Below, piece by piece: positions 37,543-47,320 of a stretch of DNA of 64,000 bases (position 1 is its first letter; each line of letters starts with the position of its first letter). The notes under the pieces were generated by a model, which was given only the letters and a program-made list of their open reading frames with translations, did no database searches and was not told where the DNA came from. The position numbers and the translations under genes were made by a program. Origin of the DNA: Dryocola sp051297175 (GTDB taxonomy: Bacteria > Pseudomonadota > Gammaproteobacteria > Enterobacterales > Enterobacteriaceae); NCBI RefSeq assembly GCF_051297175.1, contig NZ_JBINNY010000001.1, forward strand, positions 4,464,001 through 4,528,000. The letters run 5' to 3'.

Positions 37543-38325
37543 TCAATTCCCAAACATCAGTGCGGTGAGCACAAAATCAAGACCAAGAACGGCCAGCGAA
37601 GCGTGCACAACGGTACGTGTCGTTGCCCGGCTAATCCCTGCGGACGTCGGAATAGCATCGTAACCATTGAATAACGCAATCCACGTTACTGTAATGGCGA
37701 ACACCACGCTCTTAATGACACAGTTTACTAAATCGAGACGCCAGTTAACGGCATTCTGCATGGCAGACCAGAAGAAGCCAGCGTCAATGCCTTTCCAGTT
37801 CACGCCGACCAGCGCACCGCCCCAAATACCGACGGCCACGAAAATCAGCGTCAGCAGCGGCAGTGAGATAACCCCGGCCCAGAAGCGCGGTGAAACGACG
37901 CGCCTGAGCGGGTCGACGGCCATCATTTCCATGCTGGAAAGCTGTTCGGTCGCGCGCATCAGGCCGATTTCGGCAGTCAGCGCTGAACCGGCGCGGCCGG
38001 CAAACAGCAGCGCCGCAACCACCGGGCCAAGTTCACGCAGCAGAGAAAGCGCGACCAGCATGCCAAGGCTTGATTCCGCGCTGTAGGTGGTCAGCACCAG
38101 GTAACCCTGCAGGCCAAGCACCATGCCGATAAACAGCCCGGACACCATGATAATAATCATCGACAGCACGCCGACATTATAAAGCTGGCGCACCAGCAGC
38201 GGCGCGTGCTTGCGGAATTCCGGTTTACCGACCAGCGCGTTAAAGAGCATCAACCCGGCACGACCAAACGAGGCGCAGGTTTTTAAGCCGCGTCGCCCGA
38301 ACGATGCCAGTGCGTTAAAGAGCAT
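37543..38325 (-). CDS. mlaE: Phospholipid transporter permease MlaE
   Basis: The 260-residue MlaE/YrbE-family permease has five membrane segments and the conserved ELGPVVAALLFAGRAGSALTAEIGLM region that meets the ATPase. It sits six bases after mlaF and four before mlaD. Confidence 0.96.
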   Translation of the reverse strand: MLFNALASFGRRGLKTCASFGRAGLMLFNALVGKPEFRKHAPLLVRQLYNVGVLSMIIIMVSGLFIGMVLGLQGYLVLTTYSAESSLGMLVALSLLRELGPVVAALLFAGRAGSALTAEIGLMRATEQLSSMEMMAVDPLRRVVSPRFWAGVISLPLLTLIFVAVGIWGGALVGVNWKGIDAGFFWSAMQNAVNWRLDLVNCVIKSVVFAITVTWIALFNGYDAIPTSAGISRATTRTVVHASLAVLGLDFVLTALMFGN

Positions 38326-38331
38326 GATCCA

Positions 38332-39147
38332 CTAACTCCCTGTTTCTGATAAGAGATCGGTTTGGTAGTCCGATGCGGGGTAGCGGAATGGCACGGGGCC
38401 ATCCGCGATACCGTCGAGGAACTGGCGCACGCGCGGATCGTGGTTTTCACGCAGCGCTTCAGGGCTGCCCTCCGCCACGATGTGCCGATCCGCTGCAATA
38501 TAAGCATAGTCAGCGATGCTCAGCACCTCGGGCACGTCGTGGGAGACAACGATACAGGTCACCCCTAACGCGTCGTTCAGTTCGGAGATAAGCTTCACCA
38601 GCACGCCCATGGTGATTGGGTCCTGGCCAACAAACGGCTCATCGAACATGATGAGATCGGGTTCGAGGGCAATAGCGCGAGCCAGCGCCGCGCGGCGTGC
38701 CATACCGCCTGACAGTTCAGAAGGCATGAGCTTTGCTGCACCGCGCAGGCCAACCGCTTCAAGCTTCATCATCACGGTGCTGTGCAGCAGCGGCTCCGGC
38801 AGGCGGCGATGTTCGCGCAGCGGATAGGCGACGTTTTCAAAGACGTTGAGATCGGTAAAAAGAGCCCCTGACTGGAAGAGCATGCTCATGCGTTTGCGCA
38901 CGGTAAACAGGCGCGAACGCGACATGGCAGGAACGTTTTCGCCATCAAACAGAATTTCACCGCTATCTGGCTGGATCTGACCGCCAATCAGGCGAAGCAG
39001 CGTGGTCTTCCCTATCCCGGAAGGCCCCATTATGGCAGTGATCTTGCCTCGCGGTACGGTCAGAGAGATATTGTCGAAAATGCGCCGATCGCCCCGGGAA
39101 AAACTCACCCCACGGATGTCGACCAGATTCGTCTCTTCCTGGCTCAT
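38332..39147 (-). CDS. mlaF: Phospholipid transporter ATPase MlaF
   Basis: The 271-residue ABC ATPase has Walker A GPSGIGKTT, signature LSGGMARRAALARA and Walker B LIMFDEP. It powers the Mla system. Two ATGs lie in tandem (39150 and 39147); I prefer 39147 because the AAGGA ribosome site then has six-base spacing. It is the first gene of mlaFEDCB, divergent from yrbG. Confidence 0.95.
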   Translation of the reverse strand: MSQEETNLVDIRGVSFSRGDRRIFDNISLTVPRGKITAIMGPSGIGKTTLLRLIGGQIQPDSGEILFDGENVPAMSRSRLFTVRKRMSMLFQSGALFTDLNVFENVAYPLREHRRLPEPLLHSTVMMKLEAVGLRGAAKLMPSELSGGMARRAALARAIALEPDLIMFDEPFVGQDPITMGVLVKLISELNDALGVTCIVVSHDVPEVLSIADYAYIAADRHIVAEGSPEALRENHDPRVRQFLDGIADGPVPFRYPASDYQTDLLSETGS

Positions 39148-39374
39148 CATCCTTCCTTTTAAAGAGTCTGTTGATTCAGCATGGTTAAATCGCAGCGGAA
39201 ACCCATCATTTTTACAGAATATTACCTGCTGCACTTAGCGAAAGCTGGCATTTGTTTTACTTTTCGGACGCATAAAGTCAGAATTAAGCACGATTGCCAC
39301 CCCCTTCAGATCTGTACGCAAGCCGGGATTTACCAGGCCAGGACCGGCGATTATACCTTAATAAAGGATTTTGC

Positions 39375-40352
39375 ATGCTGTTAGCTACGGCTCTGTTAAT
39401 TATCGGTTTGCTGCTTGTGGTCTACGGTGCCGACCGCCTGGTGTTTGCCGCTTCTATACTCTGCCGCAATTTTGGGATCCCGCCGTTAATTATCGGTATG
39501 ACCGTGGTAAGTATCGGCACATCTTTGCCAGAGATGATAGTCGCAGGCTCCGCCGCGCTGCACGGGCAGCTGGATTTAGCCGTCGGTACCGCGCTGGGAT
39601 CCAATATCACCAACATCATGTTAATTCTTGGGCTTGCGGCGCTTTTACACCCATTTACCGTGAATTCCGATATCCTACGTCGTGAATTGCCCCTAATGTT
39701 ACTCTTTAGCATCGCTGCGGGACTTTTCCTGTTCGACAGCAGTCTCAGCCGTATTGGCGGCATATTGCTGATTGCGATGGCCGTGTTGTACCTGCTGTTT
39801 ATCGTCAAGATTGCGCTTCTGGCCGAGCGCCAGGGCCACGACAGCCTGACGCGCGAGCAGGTCGCGGAATTACCCCGCGACGGCAGCCGTTCGGTGGCGT
39901 TTCTTTGGCTCGCCGTGGCGCTGATTATTCTGCCCATGGCAACACGCATGGTTATCGACAACGCCACGGTTCTGGCGAACTTTTTCGGCGTAAGCCAGCT
40001 GGTTATCGGCCTGACGATAATTTCCGTCGGCACCAGCCTTCCGGAACTGGCGACTACCATAGCCGGTGCCCGTAAGGGCGAAGATGACATTGCCATCGGT
40101 AATATTATTGGCTCGAACATTTTTAATATCGCGTTTGTGCTGGGCATTCCAGCGCTGATCGCTCCGGGCGATATTGACCCGCTGGCCTTCGCCCGTGACT
40201 ACTGGGTGATGTTGGCGGTAAGTGCCATTTTCGCCGTGCTTTGCTGGCGCAAGCCTCGCTCTATCGGCAAGGCGGCGGGCGCTCTGTTAACATGTGGTTT
40301 CTTGGTATGGATCGTGGTGCTGTGGTTTGTGGCATCACCAGTCGTGGGATAA
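39375..40352 (+). CDS. yrbG: Calcium/sodium antiporter family protein YrbG
   Basis: The 325-residue CaCA-family protein has two copies of the alpha repeat (GMTVVSIGTSLPEMIV and GLTIISVGTSLPELAT) and about ten membrane segments. The physiological ion is unproven in E. coli. I chose ATG 39375 (MLLATALL) after AAAGGAT. It leads the yrbG-kdsD-kdsC-lptCAB series, with kdsD 15 bases downstream. Confidence 0.94.
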   Translation: MLLATALLIIGLLLVVYGADRLVFAASILCRNFGIPPLIIGMTVVSIGTSLPEMIVAGSAALHGQLDLAVGTALGSNITNIMLILGLAALLHPFTVNSDILRRELPLMLLFSIAAGLFLFDSSLSRIGGILLIAMAVLYLLFIVKIALLAERQGHDSLTREQVAELPRDGSRSVAFLWLAVALIILPMATRMVIDNATVLANFFGVSQLVIGLTIISVGTSLPELATTIAGARKGEDDIAIGNIIGSNIFNIAFVLGIPALIAPGDIDPLAFARDYWVMLAVSAIFAVLCWRKPRSIGKAAGALLTCGFLVWIVVLWFVASPVVG

Positions 40353-40367
40353 AGGGGAAACGGAACT

Positions 40368-41354
40368 ATGTCACAGATAGATTTACAGCCGGGTTTTGAC
40401 TTTCAACAGGCAGGCAAGGACGTGCTGAACATTGAACGTGAAGGCCTGGCGCAGCTCGATCAATACATTAATGCCGACTTTTCCGAGGCATGTGAAAAGA
40501 TTTTCTACTGCCCCGGCAAAGTGGTGGTTATGGGAATGGGGAAATCAGGCCATATCGGTAAGAAAATGGCGGCAACCTTCGCCAGTACCGGCACGCCTGC
40601 TTTCTTTGTTCATCCTGGCGAAGCGAGCCACGGCGATTTAGGCATGGTCACCGCGCAGGACGTGGTGATTGCGATTTCCAACTCCGGTGAATCCAACGAA
40701 ATTCTGGCGCTGATCCCCGTTCTTAAACGCCTTCAGGTGCCGCTGATTTGCATGACCGGCCGCCCGGAAAGCGCGATGGGCCGCGCCGCTGATATCCATC
40801 TGTGCATCAAAGTCCCGCAGGAAGCCTGCCCGCTGGGCCTTGCGCCAACCACCAGCACCACGGCGACGCTGGTCATGGGCGATGCGCTGGCGGTTGCCCT
40901 GCTGAAAGCCCGCGGCTTTACCCAAGAAGATTTCGCACTTTCCCATCCGGGCGGTGCGCTGGGTCGTAAACTGTTATTACGCGTTAACGACATCATGCAC
41001 ACCGGCGATGAAATCCCTCACGTCAGCAAAGAGGCTTCTTTACGCGACGCGCTGCTGGAAATTACCCGTAAAAATATGGGTATGACGGTGATTTGCGATG
41101 ACCTGATGAAAATCCAGGGTATCTTCACCGATGGCGACCTGCGCCGCGTCTTCGATATGGGCGTTGATTTACACACGCTTAATATCGCGGATGTGATGAC
41201 CGCAGGCGGCATTCGCGTCCGTCCGGGTACGCTGGCAGTTGATGCCTTAAACCTGATGCAGTCCCGCCATATTACTTCAGTACTGGTTGCCGATGGCGAC
41301 CAACTGCTCGGTGTGGTACATATGCACGACATGCTGCGCGCAGGCGTGGTTTAA
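40368..41354 (+). CDS. kdsD: Arabinose-5-phosphate isomerase KdsD
   Basis: The 328-residue protein has an N-terminal SIS domain (GMGKSGHIGKKMAATFASTGTP) and two C-terminal CBS domains. It converts ribulose 5-phosphate to arabinose 5-phosphate, the first step toward the KDO sugar of lipopolysaccharide. It is followed after 16 bases by kdsC. Confidence 0.97.
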   Translation: MSQIDLQPGFDFQQAGKDVLNIEREGLAQLDQYINADFSEACEKIFYCPGKVVVMGMGKSGHIGKKMAATFASTGTPAFFVHPGEASHGDLGMVTAQDVVIAISNSGESNEILALIPVLKRLQVPLICMTGRPESAMGRAADIHLCIKVPQEACPLGLAPTTSTTATLVMGDALAVALLKARGFTQEDFALSHPGGALGRKLLLRVNDIMHTGDEIPHVSKEASLRDALLEITRKNMGMTVICDDLMKIQGIFTDGDLRRVFDMGVDLHTLNIADVMTAGGIRVRPGTLAVDALNLMQSRHITSVLVADGDQLLGVVHMHDMLRAGVV

Positions 41355-41370
41355 CAAAGGATTAGACTTA

Positions 41371-41937
41371 ATGAGTAACCATGAAGCGTCACTCGATACC
41401 TGTTATGGGCCGGTGAGTGCTCGCGTGATGGAGCGGGCGGCCAACGTACGCCTGCTTATTCTGGATGTCGACGGCGTGATGTCTGACGGCCTTATCTACA
41501 TGGGCAACAGCGGCGAAGAGCTGAAGGCCTTTAATGTGCGAGATGGCTACGGCATTCGCTGCGCCCTCACCTCCGGAATCGAAGTCGCTATTATTACCGG
41601 TCGCAAAGCCAAGCTGCTTGAAGACCGCTGCGAGACGTTGGGGATTACCCATCTTTATCAGGGCCAATCCGACAAGCTGCTGGCTTTTCGCGATCTGTTG
41701 GATAAACTCGCCGTCGCGCCGGAACAGGTGGCCTATATCGGTGATGACCTCATCGACTGGCCGGTGATGGCACAGGTTGGCGTGAGCGTTGCCGTTGCCG
41801 ACGCCCATCCACTGCTGACGCCGCGCGCGGATTACGTCACACGAATCAACGGTGGGCGCGGAGCGGTACGCGAAGTCTGCGATCTTTTACTCCTTGCGCA
41901 GGGGAAGCTTGATGAGGCCAAAGGGCTATCCATATGA
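41371..41937 (+). CDS. kdsC: KDO-8-phosphate phosphatase KdsC
   Basis: The 188-residue HAD phosphatase has LILDVDGVMSDG (nucleophile Asp) and GDDLIDWPVM (metal site). It removes phosphate from KDO 8-phosphate. ATG 41371 (MSNHEASLDTCYG) fits the family length. Its stop overlaps the lptC start by four bases (ATGA). Confidence 0.96.
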   Translation: MSNHEASLDTCYGPVSARVMERAANVRLLILDVDGVMSDGLIYMGNSGEELKAFNVRDGYGIRCALTSGIEVAIITGRKAKLLEDRCETLGITHLYQGQSDKLLAFRDLLDKLAVAPEQVAYIGDDLIDWPVMAQVGVSVAVADAHPLLTPRADYVTRINGGRGAVREVCDLLLLAQGKLDEAKGLSI

Positions 41938-42509
41938 GTAAAACAAGGCGTTGGTTTATCATCCTGCTGGCACTGATAGCGCTCGTGCTGATCGGCATTA
42001 ATCTGGCCGACCAGGATGCCGTGTCGCCCACGACCGTGAACGCTAACGAGCCAACCTATAAAAGCGAACACTCCACCACCGTGGTTTATAACCCTGAAGG
42101 GGCGCTGAACTACCGGTTAGTCGCGGAACACGTTGAATATTTCTCAGATACGGCCATTTCCTGGTTCACCAACCCGATAATGACGCAGTACGATGAAAAT
42201 AAAGTAGCGACCTGGTCATTACGCTCAGATCGCGCCAAACTGACTAATGACCGAATGCTGTATCTGTACGGGAACGTTGTTCTCACGGCGCTGACGCCCG
42301 ATTCGCAGCTACGCAAAATTACCACAGACAATGCGCAGGTTAACTTGATCACTCAGGATGTTGCGTCTGATGATTTGGTGACGCTGTACGGTACCAGCTT
42401 TAACTCCAGCGGCCTGAAAATGCGCGGTAATTTGCGCAGCAAGAACGCCGAGCTGATTGAAAAGGTTAGAACATCCTATGAAATCCAGAATAAACAAACT
42501 CAGCCGTAA
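41934..42509 (+). CDS. lptC: LPS transport protein LptC
   Basis: The 191-residue protein has one N-terminal membrane anchor (WFIILLALIALVLIGINLA) and a periplasmic beta-jellyroll. It passes lipopolysaccharide from the LptB2FG complex to LptA. Its 3' end overlaps lptA by 32 bases, as in E. coli. Confidence 0.96.
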   Translation: MSKTRRWFIILLALIALVLIGINLADQDAVSPTTVNANEPTYKSEHSTTVVYNPEGALNYRLVAEHVEYFSDTAISWFTNPIMTQYDENKVATWSLRSDRAKLTNDRMLYLYGNVVLTALTPDSQLRKITTDNAQVNLITQDVASDDLVTLYGTSFNSSGLKMRGNLRSKNAELIEKVRTSYEIQNKQTQP

Positions 42510-43038
42510 TTTAGTACTGACCAGTACGCTTTTGGCCGCCAGCTTTTCGGCCTTCGCGCTGACCGGTGATACCGATCAGCCGATTCATATTGAATCAGAT
42601 CAGCAGTCGCTGGATATGCAAAGCAACATCGTTACCTTTACCGGCAACGTGGTCGTCACGCAGGGCAGTATCAAGATCAACGCCGATAAGGTTGTGGTCA
42701 CGCGTCCGGGCGGCGAGCAGGGCAAAGAAGTGATCGATGGTTACGGTAATCCGGCCACCTTCTATCAGATGCAGGACAGCGGCAAGCCGGTAAAAGGCCA
42801 CGCTTCCAAGATGCACTATGAGCTGCAAAACGACTTTGTGGTGTTAACCGGGGACGCGTTCCTGGAACAGCTCGACAGCAATATCAAAGGCGACAAGATT
42901 ACCTATCTGGTCAAAGAACAGAAAATGCAGGCGTTTAGCGAAAAAGGTAAGCGCGTAACCACGATTCTGGTGCCTTCACAATTGCAGAATAAAGACGGCA
43001 AGGCGGCACCCGCTCCAGCACCGAAAAAGAGTAACTAA
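42478..43038 (+). CDS. lptA: Periplasmic LPS bridge protein LptA
   Basis: The 186-residue protein has a signal peptide (cut near FSAFA) and the OstA-like domain (IHIESDQQSLDM, GNVVVTQGSIKINADKVVV). It polymerises across the periplasm to carry LPS. ATG 42478 lies inside lptC; the length and signal peptide agree with E. coli. Confidence 0.97.
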   Translation: MKSRINKLSRNLVLTSTLLAASFSAFALTGDTDQPIHIESDQQSLDMQSNIVTFTGNVVVTQGSIKINADKVVVTRPGGEQGKEVIDGYGNPATFYQMQDSGKPVKGHASKMHYELQNDFVVLTGDAFLEQLDSNIKGDKITYLVKEQKMQAFSEKGKRVTTILVPSQLQNKDGKAAPAPAPKKSN

Positions 43039-43044
43039 TTCGTT

Positions 43045-43770
43045 ATGGCAACTTTAATCGCGAAGAACCTCGCCAAGGCTTATAAAGGCCGCCGCGTGGT
43101 GGAAGACGTAAGTCTGACCGTTAAATCCGGCGAAATTGTCGGCCTGCTCGGCCCGAACGGCGCGGGTAAGACCACGACGTTTTATATGGTTGTGGGCATC
43201 GTCTCGCGCGATGCGGGCAATATCATTATCGATGATGAAGATATCTCCATGCTGCCGCTGCACGCGCGCGCGCGCCGTGGCATCGGCTATTTGCCGCAGG
43301 AAGCTTCCATTTTCCGCCGTCTGAGCGTGTTTGATAACCTGATGGCCGTGCTGCAAATCCGTGACGATCTCACGCCCGAGCAGCGCGACGACCGCGCAAA
43401 CGAGCTGATGGAAGAGTTCCACATCGAGCATTTGCGTAACAACCTCGGCCAGTCGCTGTCCGGTGGTGAACGCCGTCGCGTGGAAATCGCTCGCGCTTTA
43501 GCGGCGAATCCAAAATTTATTCTGCTCGATGAACCTTTTGCGGGCGTTGACCCCATTTCGGTCATCGACATCAAGCGAATTATCGAACACCTGCGCGACA
43601 GCGGGCTCGGTGTGCTGATTACTGACCATAACGTACGTGAAACCCTCGCGGTTTGTGAACGCGCTTATATCGTCAGCCAGGGCCACCTAATCGCCCACGG
43701 CGCGCCAGCAGAAATTCTGGAAGATGAGCACGTTAAGCGCGTCTATCTGGGCGAAGAGTTCAGACTCTGA
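43045..43770 (+). CDS. lptB: LPS export ATPase LptB
   Basis: The 241-residue ABC ATPase has Walker A GPNGAGKTT, signature LSGGERRRVEIARA, Walker B FILLDEPFAG and a switch His in DHNVRET. It drives LPS extraction from the inner membrane. It starts six bases after lptA. Confidence 0.97.
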   Translation: MATLIAKNLAKAYKGRRVVEDVSLTVKSGEIVGLLGPNGAGKTTTFYMVVGIVSRDAGNIIIDDEDISMLPLHARARRGIGYLPQEASIFRRLSVFDNLMAVLQIRDDLTPEQRDDRANELMEEFHIEHLRNNLGQSLSGGERRRVEIARALAANPKFILLDEPFAGVDPISVIDIKRIIEHLRDSGLGVLITDHNVRETLAVCERAYIVSQGHLIAHGAPAEILEDEHVKRVYLGEEFRL

Positions 43771-43818
43771 TAGGGTAGGAAGAATTAAACTGTAGATCTG
43801 AGGATACCCGCTCTGAAT

Positions 43819-45255
43819 ATGAAGCAAGGTTTGCAGCTTAGGCTTAGCCAACAGCTTGCTATGACTCCCCAGCTGCAACAGGCCATCCGCCTGCTGCAGC
43901 TGTCGACGTTGGAGTTACAGCAGGAACTTCAGCAAGCGCTGGAAAGTAACCCACTGCTTGAGCAAACCGACCTGCATGAAGAAATCGACTCCCTCGAAGC
44001 GCGCGAAGAAGAAGCGGCGCTGGACACCCGTGAGGCTCTGGAACAAAAAGAGATGCCTGACGAACTCCCGCTGGACGCGAGCTGGGACGAAATCTACACC
44101 GCAGGAACCCCTTCCGGCACCGGCACCGACTACATCGACGACGAGCTGCCTGTTTATCAGGGCGAAACCACCCAGTCGCTTCAGGATTACCTGATGTGGC
44201 AAGTAGATCTCACTCCTTTTACCGAAACCGACATTGCTATCGCCACGTCCATCGTCGACGCCGTTGACGAAACGGGCTACCTCACCGTACCGCTGGAAGA
44301 CATTCTGGAAAGCATGGGCAACGACGAGGTCAGCCTTGATGAGATCGAGGCGGTGCTTAAGCGCATTCAGCGTTTCGACCCGGTTGGCGTCGCCGCGCGC
44401 GATCTGCGCGACTGCCTGCTGATTCAGCTATCCCAATACGCGAAAGAAACGCCGTGGCTGAGCGAAGCCCGTCTTATCGTAAGCGAGCATCTGGATCTGC
44501 TGGCAAACCACGATTTCCGCAGCCTGATGCGCGTCACCCGCCTCAAAGAAGAAGTGCTGAAAGAGGCGATGTGTCTGATTCAATCTCTGGATCCGCGCCC
44601 CGGCCAGTCCATCCAAACCGGCGAACCCGAATACGTAATCCCGGACGTGCTGGTCCGTAAAGCACAGGGAAAATGGACCGTGGAGCTCAATTCAGATAGC
44701 ATTCCACGCCTGAAAATAAACCAGCAGTATGCCGCGCTCGGCACCAGCAGCAGAAGCGACAGCGATTCGCAGTACATCCGCAGCAATCTGCAGGATGCGA
44801 AATGGCTGATCAAAAGCCTGGAAAGCCGTAACGATACGCTGCTGCGCGTCAGCCGTTGTATCGTCGAGCAGCAGCAAGGTTTTTTTGAGCACGGCGAAGA
44901 ACACATGAAGCCGATGGTGCTGGCCGATATCGCGCAGGCGGTGGAAATGCACGAGTCCACCATATCGCGCGTAACGACGCAGAAATATCTGCACAGCCCG
45001 CGAGGCATTTTTGAACTGAAGTATTTCTTCTCGAGTCACGTGAATACCGAAGGCGGTGGCGAAGCCTCCTCCACGGCGATTCGCGCGCTGGTGAAGAAGT
45101 TAATTGCTGCGGAAAACCCCGCGAAACCTCTTAGCGACAGCAAGTTAACGACTATGCTGTCAGATCAGGGGATCATGGTGGCACGCCGCACTGTTGCGAA
45201 GTATCGAGAGTCTTTATCCATACCACCGTCAAACCAGCGTAAGCAGCTGGTGTGA
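43819..45255 (+). CDS. rpoN: RNA polymerase sigma-54 factor
   Basis: The 478-residue sigma factor shows the Gln/Leu-rich activator-interaction region I (LQLRLSQQLAMTPQLQQAIRLLQ), an acidic region II, and the C-terminal RpoN box (MVARRTVAKYRESLSIP). It directs transcription of nitrogen and other genes. It lies 48 bases after lptB; hpf and ptsN follow as in E. coli. Confidence 0.98.
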   Translation: MKQGLQLRLSQQLAMTPQLQQAIRLLQLSTLELQQELQQALESNPLLEQTDLHEEIDSLEAREEEAALDTREALEQKEMPDELPLDASWDEIYTAGTPSGTGTDYIDDELPVYQGETTQSLQDYLMWQVDLTPFTETDIAIATSIVDAVDETGYLTVPLEDILESMGNDEVSLDEIEAVLKRIQRFDPVGVAARDLRDCLLIQLSQYAKETPWLSEARLIVSEHLDLLANHDFRSLMRVTRLKEEVLKEAMCLIQSLDPRPGQSIQTGEPEYVIPDVLVRKAQGKWTVELNSDSIPRLKINQQYAALGTSSRSDSDSQYIRSNLQDAKWLIKSLESRNDTLLRVSRCIVEQQQGFFEHGEEHMKPMVLADIAQAVEMHESTISRVTTQKYLHSPRGIFELKYFFSSHVNTEGGGEASSTAIRALVKKLIAAENPAKPLSDSKLTTMLSDQGIMVARRTVAKYRESLSIPPSNQRKQLV

Positions 45256-45277
45256 CCCAACTGATAAGGAAGACACT

Positions 45278-45565
45278 ATGCAGCTCAACATTACAGGACA
45301 AAATGTCGAAATCACCGACGCGTTACGCGATTTTGTGAATGCGAAATTTGCCAAACTGGAGCAGTACTTCGAACGCATTAATCAGGTCTACATTGTGTTA
45401 AAAGTGGAAAAAGTCACCCACCTTGCAGATGCGACGCTGCACGTGAACGGGGGTGAGCTGCATGCCAGTGCCGAAGGGCAGGACATGTACGCGGCCATTG
45501 ATGGCCTGATCGATAAACTGGCTCGCCAGTTAACTAAACATAAAGATAAACTAAAACAACATTGA
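45278..45565 (+). CDS. hpf: Ribosome hibernation-promoting factor
   Basis: The 95-residue short HPF (MQLNITGQNVEITDALRDFV) binds the 30S A/P-site region and promotes 100S dimers in stationary phase. AAGGAAG precedes the ATG, 22 bases after rpoN. Confidence 0.97.
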   Translation: MQLNITGQNVEITDALRDFVNAKFAKLEQYFERINQVYIVLKVEKVTHLADATLHVNGGELHASAEGQDMYAAIDGLIDKLARQLTKHKDKLKQH

Positions 45566-45650
45566 TAATCCGGGTGTCTGTTTACGCCTCGACGGCTCGT
45601 TGTCCCAAGGTCAACGGGCCGTTAGCTTAACAGGGTGCTCAGGTGAACTT

Positions 45651-46142
45651 ATGATGAACAACGATTCCGTTCTACAACTTAGTCATGTCCTTAACCAGGA
45701 ATGTACCCGAAGTGGTGTCCACTGCCAGAGCAAGAAACGCGCTTTGGAAATCATCAGCGAACTGGCTGCAAAACAGCTCGGTCTACCGCCGCAGGTCGTG
45801 TTTGAAGCGGTGCTGACACGCGAACGCATGGGGAGTACCGGCATCGGCAATGGTATCGCCATTCCTCACGGGAAACTTGAAGAGGATACCCTGCGCGCCG
45901 TGGGGGTGTTCATCCAGCTGGAGACGCCAATCGCCTTTGATGCAATTGATAACCAGCCGGTCGACCTGCTGTTTGCCCTGCTGGTGCCAGCGGATCAGAC
46001 CAAGACGCATCTGCACACCTTGTCACTGGTGGCTAAACGCCTGGCGGACAAAACCATTTGCCGCCGCCTGCGGGCTGCACTTAGCGACGAAGAGCTTTAT
46101 CAGATCATTACCGATACCGAAAACGGTAGTGAAAGTGAATAA
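45651..46142 (+). CDS. ptsN: Nitrogen-PTS enzyme IIA
   Basis: The 163-residue EIIA-Ntr carries the phosphorylated His73 in GIAIPHGK. It takes phosphate from NPr and regulates potassium transport and other targets by interaction. ATG 45651 follows AGGTGA; a second ATG directly after it is less consistent with the E. coli length. Confidence 0.96.
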   Translation: MMNNDSVLQLSHVLNQECTRSGVHCQSKKRALEIISELAAKQLGLPPQVVFEAVLTRERMGSTGIGNGIAIPHGKLEEDTLRAVGVFIQLETPIAFDAIDNQPVDLLFALLVPADQTKTHLHTLSLVAKRLADKTICRRLRAALSDEELYQIITDTENGSESE

Positions 46143-46195
46143 TCTGGCCGCGGTATCGTCTATGCCGCAGCTTGAGAAGTCGGGGGAGTAAAGAC

Positions 46196-47050
46196 ATGGT
46201 GCTGATGATTGTCAGCGGCCGCTCTGGTTCAGGGAAGTCTGTAGCCTTGCGTGCACTGGAAGATATGGGGTTCTACTGCGTGGATAACCTGCCAGTAGTG
46301 CTACTGCCGGAACTGGCAAAAACCCTCGCGGAACGGCAAATCTCGGCGGCGGTCAGCATCGACGTGCGCAACATGCCGGAAAACCCGGAGATTTTCGAGC
46401 AGGCGATGACCAATCTGCCTGATACGTTTTCCCCGCAGCTCCTGTTCCTCGACGCGGACCGCAACACGTTGATCCGCCGCTACAGCGACACCCGCCGTTT
46501 ACACCCGCTTTCAAGCAAGAACCTGTCGCTGGAAAGCGCCATCGATGAAGAAAGCGATCTGCTCGAACCGCTGAAGTCGCGCGCGGATTTGATCATCGAC
46601 ACCTCAGAAATGTCGGTGCACGAGCTGGCTGAAATGCTGCGTACCCGCCTGCTGGGCAAACGCGAACGCGAGCTGACGATGGTCTTTGAATCCTTCGGCT
46701 TCAAGCACGGTATTCCCATCGATGCCGATTACGTGTTTGACGTACGCTTCCTGCCGAACCCGCACTGGGACCCGAAACTGCGTCCGATGACCGGTTTGGA
46801 TCGCCCGGTCGCCGCGTTCCTCGACCGCCACACGGAAGTGCACAATTTTATTTACCAGACGCGCAGCTATCTTGAGCTATGGTTACCGATGCTGGAAACC
46901 AACAACCGCAGCTACCTGACCGTAGCCATCGGCTGTACCGGCGGTAAGCACCGTTCGGTTTACATCGCCGAGCAGTTGGCCGACTACTTCCGCTCGCGCG
47001 GCAAGAACGTTCAGTCTCGTCACCGTACGCTGGAAAAACGCAAAACATGA
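46196..47050 (+). CDS. rapZ: RNase adapter protein RapZ
   Basis: The 284-residue protein has Walker A GRSGSGKS near the N-terminus and the RNA-binding C-terminal domain (FGFKHGIPIDADYVFDVRFLPNP, GCTGGKHRSV). It senses glucosamine-6-phosphate and delivers the sRNA GlmZ to RNase E. ATG 46196 follows GGGGGAGT; its stop overlaps ptsO by four bases. Confidence 0.97.
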   Translation: MVLMIVSGRSGSGKSVALRALEDMGFYCVDNLPVVLLPELAKTLAERQISAAVSIDVRNMPENPEIFEQAMTNLPDTFSPQLLFLDADRNTLIRRYSDTRRLHPLSSKNLSLESAIDEESDLLEPLKSRADLIIDTSEMSVHELAEMLRTRLLGKRERELTMVFESFGFKHGIPIDADYVFDVRFLPNPHWDPKLRPMTGLDRPVAAFLDRHTEVHNFIYQTRSYLELWLPMLETNNRSYLTVAIGCTGGKHRSVYIAEQLADYFRSRGKNVQSRHRTLEKRKT

Positions 47051-47319
47051 CCGTAAAACATACCGTTGAGATCACCAATAAGCTGGGCATGCACGCGCGC
47101 CCGGCCATGAAGCTCTTTGAGCTGGTGCAGAGTTTTGATGCAGAAGTGATGCTGCGGAATGAAGCGGGAACCGAGGCGGAAGCCAGCAGCGTCATCGCGC
47201 TGCTGATGCTCGATTCTGCCAAGGGCGGGCAAATCGAAATCGAAGTGACCGGCCCGCAGGAAGAGCAGGCGCTGGCAGCGGTTATCGCGCTGTTCAACGC
47301 CGGGTTCGACGAAGACTAA
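47047..47319 (+). CDS. ptsO: Nitrogen-PTS phosphocarrier NPr
   Basis: The 90-residue HPr-like protein has the phosphorylation His16 in LGMHARPAMKLF. It passes phosphate from PtsP to PtsN. It is the last gene of the rpoN operon and converges on mtgA with a single base between the stops. Confidence 0.97.
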   Translation: MTVKHTVEITNKLGMHARPAMKLFELVQSFDAEVMLRNEAGTEAEASSVIALLMLDSAKGGQIEIEVTGPQEEQALAAVIALFNAGFDED

Positions 47320-47320
47320 T